The position numbers and the translations under genes are program-made. A stretch of 22,432 nucleotides of DNA from Dehalococcoidia bacterium (GTDB lineage: Bacteria > Chloroflexota > Dehalococcoidia > Dehalococcoidales > G020351185): contig DAOVXW010000001.1 of assembly GCA_030635945.1 (NCBI GenBank), positions 1 through 22,432 of the forward strand, in the 5' to 3' direction. Within the stretch, counting starts at the first letter, position 1. Each line of letters starts with the position of its first letter. Below are positions 19,020-22,432 of this stretch, piece by piece. The notes below the pieces were generated by a model. That model was not told where the DNA came from. It did no database searches and saw only the letters and a program-made list of their open reading frames with translations.

Positions 19020-19072
19020 TGATAAACTTGCACAATAAATTAGAACTTGGTATTTTCCGGTTATGGCCATAG
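19019..19072 (+). CDS. Possible 17-aa coupling peptide before the protease
   Basis: The portal stop sits in TGATG; an ATG at 19019 follows the very strong SD GGAGGGGGAAG and opens 17 codons (MINLHNKLELGIFRLWP) ending 10 bp after the protease ATG, in another frame. The protease has no SD of its own, so this frame may bring ribosomes to it. No function for the peptide is proposed. Confidence 0.4.
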   Translation: MINLHNKLELGIFRLWP

Positions 19073-20502
19073 AAATTACACCTAAAGAAGTTATTTGCTG
19101 GGGAGGATCTTTAACCAGCTTGCAGGTAGTGCTAACTGCTGAGCAAGACAGTATTGGTAAAGCTTTTCATGGAGATGACGATGAAGACGGAGAACGCCAC
19201 CGTTTATTGTCGGTAGAAAAAGGTATAGCAACCGTAATGGTGCACGGGTCTTTGACTCATGTGGATAGCTACTGGAACAGGTATTTTGGTATCACGTCTT
19301 ATAACGAGATTCGCAATGCCATAGTAGAAGCCATCGAAGATGAAGACGTTAACAAAATTCTTCTTGATATTGATTCTCCGGGAGGATCTGTTAAAGGCCT
19401 CGGGGAGTTAGCCGATTTTATAAAATCGGCTCGTGAGCACAAACCAATTTCAACGTATATTTCCGGGTCCGCTTTCTCCGCGGCTTATTGGATAGCCTCT
19501 GTTACAGAAAAAATCTCAGGGCCTAAAATGTCCGAAGCCGGAAGCATTGGCGTGATTGCCATTTTGGCTGAAATGGTGAAGATGTTTAAAAACGCCGGGG
19601 TAGAAATACATGTTTTTCGGGCAGGCAAATTTAAAGCCCTTGGCAACCCTTATGAGAAACTGTCTGATAAAGGTAAAGAAATTATTCAAGGAAAATTGGA
19701 CAAAACGGAAGAATTTTTCTTGGATGCCGTCTCAGAAAACCGTAATATACCGCGGGACAAAGTTAAATCTAGGGTAGGGGAAGGTTTGACTTTCTTTGCC
19801 TCGGATGCCGTTGCTAACGGTTTAATGGATGAAGTAATTTCTTTTGACGAGCTTTTTGGCCGTCTCGTCAAAACCAGTAATTCTAGTTCGGGTGGCCGAC
19901 AAGTCTTAAGTGAGGACGTTGAAATGGGTAGAAAAATCTTAACTGAGCGAGCTATAGCTGCTAAAGCCTCAGGCGCCTCTGATGAAGAGGTTGAAGCTCT
20001 TTTGGCCGAGGAAGAAATCGAAACTGAGGCCGAGGAAGAAACCGAAACTGGGGCCGAGGAAGAAACCGAAACTGGGGCCGAGGAAGAAACCGAAACTGGG
20101 GCCGAGGAAGAAACCGAAACTGGGGCTGGAGACGATACCAGTCTTGTTGCTTACCTAAAAGGCGAAAACCAAACTTTGCGCGATGAAAACACCGAATTAA
20201 ATGCAAAGGTAGGCAATGTAAATACTTTGGAAGCCAATGAAGGCATCTTAAAAGTTATTGCTGCAGAGTACATTGCAAACATGTGCATTGCCCTGGGTGT
20301 GACTCCGATGAAGCTTTCAGCTATGGACACGTCTGCTGTATTGGCGCAATATGACACTATTCGAGCTGAATACGTTAAACAGTACAAAGCTGGTGGGCAT
20401 GCCAATGTGCAGGATGAGGATGAGGAAGAAGCCTCTGCTACTAGCAATGCGGCGGCAACGCCTTTAGAATCAGCGGCTATTAAAGCTAATTCGATTAAGT
20501 AA
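19063..20502 (+). CDS. Head-maturation protease, S49 (SppA/ClpP fold), with acidic scaffold-like tail
   Basis: 479 aa. The protease core covers about 50-270: TVMVHGSLTH, ILLDIDSPGGSVKGLG (99-114), ISGSAFSAAYWIAS with the probable nucleophile Ser139 (133-146), EAGSIGVIAILAE, and RAGKFKALGNPYEKLS with the probable catalytic Lys189 or Lys191. Residues 315-354 are five 8-residue repeats (EEETETGA type). A coiled coil follows (GENQTLRDENTELNAKV), then a helical end. The tail probably acts as an internal scaffold, as in other protease-scaffold fusions. It cleaves capsid proteins during maturation. The start lacks an SD; see the 19019 frame. Confidence 0.93.
   Translation: MAIEITPKEVICWGGSLTSLQVVLTAEQDSIGKAFHGDDDEDGERHRLLSVEKGIATVMVHGSLTHVDSYWNRYFGITSYNEIRNAIVEAIEDEDVNKILLDIDSPGGSVKGLGELADFIKSAREHKPISTYISGSAFSAAYWIASVTEKISGPKMSEAGSIGVIAILAEMVKMFKNAGVEIHVFRAGKFKALGNPYEKLSDKGKEIIQGKLDKTEEFFLDAVSENRNIPRDKVKSRVGEGLTFFASDAVANGLMDEVISFDELFGRLVKTSNSSSGGRQVLSEDVEMGRKILTERAIAAKASGASDEEVEALLAEEEIETEAEEETETGAEEETETGAEEETETGAEEETETGAGDDTSLVAYLKGENQTLRDENTELNAKVGNVNTLEANEGILKVIAAEYIANMCIALGVTPMKLSAMDTSAVLAQYDTIRAEYVKQYKAGGHANVQDEDEEEASATSNAAATPLESAAIKANSIK
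20005..20124 (+). repeat. Five 24-bp units in the protease gene
   Basis: One diverged unit (20005-20028) and four identical units (20029-20124) of 24 bp, in frame, encoding A-E-E-E-T-E-T-G. The same unit forms the start of the gene at 22313. Confidence 0.97.
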
Positions 20503-20528
20503 TTTTAACCTATTGAAGGGGATATACC

Positions 20529-20993
20529 ATGGGTACCACTACACTTACACGCTCTTTGCTAGTCGATGTCTCCCTTATGGGGATCATTACTGATGCCCTA
20601 GGTACTGGCGCAGGCGAATACGATGATTTTGAAAAGGGTAAAGGTGTTCAGCTTGCCGCAGCATCTCATATTGCCGCAGTAAAAGCAGACGAAATAGACG
20701 GAATTGTCAATACGGTTGAATCAGGATTACGGAATGGCGGGTATAGCTGGGGCGGTATACAGACCAAAGGCCGTGCCGAGGCTACTGTCGGAGTCAGCCA
20801 GACAGGAAATGTAGTTGTAGGAGCTTATGTCACAAACGATACCCCTATAGTCAACGGCACAGCAGGCCTTATTCAAGTGTTTAGTGTTGGTACTGGGTTT
20901 GTGGCTCCTACAAGACACTTTTGGAGGGTCCTTCGAATCATTACCGGCACAGGCGCTGCTGGCGATAAAGTCCTTATCGAACGCATACACTAA
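20529..20993 (+). CDS. Probable head decoration / capsid-stabilising protein, 154 aa
   Basis: A strong SD (GAAGGGGATATACC). The N-terminus MGTTTLTRSLLVDVSLMGII is followed by Gly/Ala-rich beta-type segments (TVGVSQTGNVVVGAYVTNDT and GTAGLIQVFSVGTGFV). Its size, position between protease and major capsid protein, and lack of catalytic motifs fit a decoration protein. No exact family recognised. Confidence 0.6.
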   Translation: MGTTTLTRSLLVDVSLMGIITDALGTGAGEYDDFEKGKGVQLAAASHIAAVKADEIDGIVNTVESGLRNGGYSWGGIQTKGRAEATVGVSQTGNVVVGAYVTNDTPIVNGTAGLIQVFSVGTGFVAPTRHFWRVLRIITGTGAAGDKVLIERIH

Positions 20994-21016
20994 ACGCATA
21001 ACCGGAGATAGTTAAA

Positions 21017-22216
21017 ATGTCACTTACTGCAAAATTCAAATTCCGAGACGATAATGACGCCTTGCAAGAGGGGGAAGTATCTCTCGAGGATTACAGAGCA
21101 GCTGCCGACACTGCTGGAGGTATTAGTTTATCTCAGTATTTGGCACGCAAATTCCCTACGAATGTCAAGCTACACGGCAGCATACTTTCACAGGCGCTTG
21201 CCTCTACTGGTTTGAGCATAGGCCGGGATCAGGGTATGGGGATTCAGTCCTCTAAATTATCTGATATTTTTAACGGGGTAAAAGTCCAGGCCGGAGCTAT
21301 TACGTCCCCGGATGGTACCGGAAACACTACCCCCGCCGGGCGCCTCTTCTTTCCTGAAGTTATTCTGCAAACCATTGCAGCTGCCCTGGAAGATAACAAA
21401 GGGGACTTTTTTCAAGGCTATGAAAGCCTGATAGGCGGCACCGAGACGGTCAATGCCCCGGAATTTAAGCGGGCTAGAATTGATTTAACGGCCCCTGAAG
21501 GCTCCGAATCAATGTCTGTGGCTCAGTTAGCTGAACCGCCTGCCATGGTCTCTATCACCGCGGCAGATAGTACTACCCCAATCCCTACCAAGGCTATTGG
21601 CCTTATCGTATCTGAACAGGCCCTGGCGACCACTTCGTTTGATTTGGTCAATACCGTTATGGGCCGCCAAGCCTATGGTGAGCGGGTGCGTATGGTAGAG
21701 AACCAGTTGAATGATGTCTTCAACGGTAACTCCGATTTAGGCTTAACTGCCCTACCTATATTTCAGGCAGATACGCTGGACGCCCTCATTGTAGCTACCG
21801 GGAATATCACCCAGAAAGCCTGGGTGCACTATCTACGGGATAATTACCAGAGAATGACCGTTACCAACATCGTTTGTACTATCGATACGGCACTGGCCAT
21901 CGAGAACCGTACCAACAAGCCGAATGTGCAAACGGATGACCCGAAAAGCAAACGTATCGATACTTTGTTCAATATCGACAACCTAAGCCTGAGTCCTCCA
22001 CGAGTATTTTTGGTGGATGCAGCGGTTGTACCTGAGAACCGTATTATTGGTCTCGATCAACAGTGGGCTTTACGCCGGTATATCAATGTATCAGCCTCTT
22101 ATGAAGCCATTGAGGCTTTCGTAATTCGTAGAGCGAAAGCCTTCCGGGTAGACCACGGAGAAGCTTTGACTCGTCTTTTCGACGATGCCTTCACTTCTAT
22201 GGACCTTATCGTTTAA
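21017..22216 (+). CDS. Major capsid protein
   Basis: 399 aa. SD CGGAGATAGTTAAA. A helical N-terminal part (1-70) is followed by RLFFPEVILQTIAAALEDNK, IPTKAIGLIVSEQALATTSF, RQAYGERVRMVENQLNDVFN and a C-terminal part with SASYEAIEAFVIRRAKAFRV. The order and position after protease and decoration gene, and the segment spacing, agree with an HK97-fold capsid protein. The assignment rests mostly on context and overall pattern. It is the building block of the head shell. Confidence 0.85.
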   Translation: MSLTAKFKFRDDNDALQEGEVSLEDYRAAADTAGGISLSQYLARKFPTNVKLHGSILSQALASTGLSIGRDQGMGIQSSKLSDIFNGVKVQAGAITSPDGTGNTTPAGRLFFPEVILQTIAAALEDNKGDFFQGYESLIGGTETVNAPEFKRARIDLTAPEGSESMSVAQLAEPPAMVSITAADSTTPIPTKAIGLIVSEQALATTSFDLVNTVMGRQAYGERVRMVENQLNDVFNGNSDLGLTALPIFQADTLDALIVATGNITQKAWVHYLRDNYQRMTVTNIVCTIDTALAIENRTNKPNVQTDDPKSKRIDTLFNIDNLSLSPPRVFLVDAAVVPENRIIGLDQQWALRRYINVSASYEAIEAFVIRRAKAFRVDHGEALTRLFDDAFTSMDLIV

Positions 22217-22312
22217 TAGGCCTTATAGGTAATTGATAACAATTTAGGGGCTTTCATTTGGAGGTCCCTTTTTCGTAGCGAGAAAGCCGGCTAAATTATT
22301 AGGAGAACAATT
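22217..22312. other. Gap after the capsid gene
   Basis: A 96-bp stretch with a 7-bp GGCTTTC/GAAAGCC inverted repeat around a long loop that includes a T5 run; it is not a clean terminator. It ends with the SD TTAGGAGAACAATT of the next gene. Confidence 0.5.
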
Positions 22313-22432
22313 ATGAGTTTAACTAAAAATTCCTCAGCTGAAGAAACCGAAACTGGGGCCGAGGAAGAAACCGAAACTGGGGCCGAGGAAGAAACCGAAA
22401 CTGGGGCCGAGGAAGAAACCGAAACTGGGGCC
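22313..22432 (+). CDS. Start of a gene built on the EEETETGA repeat (partial)
   Basis: ATG at 22313 after TTAGGAGAACAATT. It reads MSLTKNSSAEETETGA and then the repeat EEETETGA three more times to the end of the window, with no stop. The nucleotide units are identical to those of the protease gene. The rest of the protein is outside the window. It could be another head protein with an acidic, flexible N-terminus. A join made by assembly over the shared repeat cannot be excluded. Confidence 0.6.
   Translation, partial: MSLTKNSSAEETETGAEEETETGAEEETETGAEEETETGA
22337..22432 (+). repeat. 24-bp units at the window end
   Basis: A shortened first unit (22337-22357, 21 bp) followed by three full 24-bp units and the first codon of a further one. 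Each full unit is identical to the units at 20029-20124. The array may continue past the window. Confidence 0.95.

Noticed and set aside
20005..20124. Tandem units as a CRISPR array or replication iterons
   Set aside because: They are in frame inside the protease gene, have no spacers, and change only at the first unit.

Overview
This window looks like part of the genome of a tailed, double-stranded DNA phage or prophage. At the right end, genes for a GpA-type terminase large subunit, portal, S49 head-maturation protease, a probable decoration protein and the major capsid protein stand in the usual order. The left and middle hold dozens of short, tightly packed or overlapping early-type genes. 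Shine-Dalgarno sequences (AGGAG, AAGGTA), sigma70-like promoters and a CRP-like site suggest a gammaproteobacterial host; this is inference and I cannot name the host or the phage. No integrase, tRNA, rRNA or CRISPR array was seen.

Layout. (1) 1-1129: leftward small genes; the first runs off the window. (2) 1130-2239: mostly non-coding control DNA with a 17-bp hairpin, a repeated operator-like motif, a symmetric CRP-like box, one possible small rightward gene, a strikingly C-poor and G-rich 300-bp stretch, and Fur-like palindromes. (3) 2240-5888: leftward genes, split by an intrinsic terminator at 3404-3433, including a DUF932 protein. (4) 5889-6640: the divergent control region between the leftward and rightward halves, with a 12-bp-arm inverted repeat, G-rich DNA, Fur-like sites and a TTGACA promoter. 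(5) 6641-14968: one long rightward run of about 30 small genes, many joined by ATGA/GTGA overlaps. Many encode Cys-rich zinc-ribbon proteins. Between 10283 and 13896 lies a group of enzymes: a macro-like phage protein, a NADAR glycosidase, a HAD 5'(3')-nucleotidase, a radical SAM enzyme and an ASCH-like protein. (6) 15056-15132: a strong terminator whose T-run overlaps the -35 of a consensus promoter, marking the switch to the packaging/head operon. (7) 15165-22432: packaging and head genes. The window ends inside a new gene built from the same 24-bp repeat that lies in the protease gene.

How it fits together. The left and centre look like early genes under control of operators and perhaps host regulators (CRP/Vfr-like and Fur-like sites). 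The middle rightward operon carries accessory nucleotide and ADP-ribose chemistry, plausibly for dealing with host NAD-based defences or for nucleotide modification. The right part packages DNA and builds the capsid. The most notable points are the Fur-like and CRP-like sites in phage control regions, the NADAR/macro/HAD/radical SAM/ASCH group, the C-poor (candidate Rho-loading) block, and the EEETETGA repeat shared by two head-region genes. Several small genes below 60 codons were found by reading the sequence directly; these carry lower confidence.
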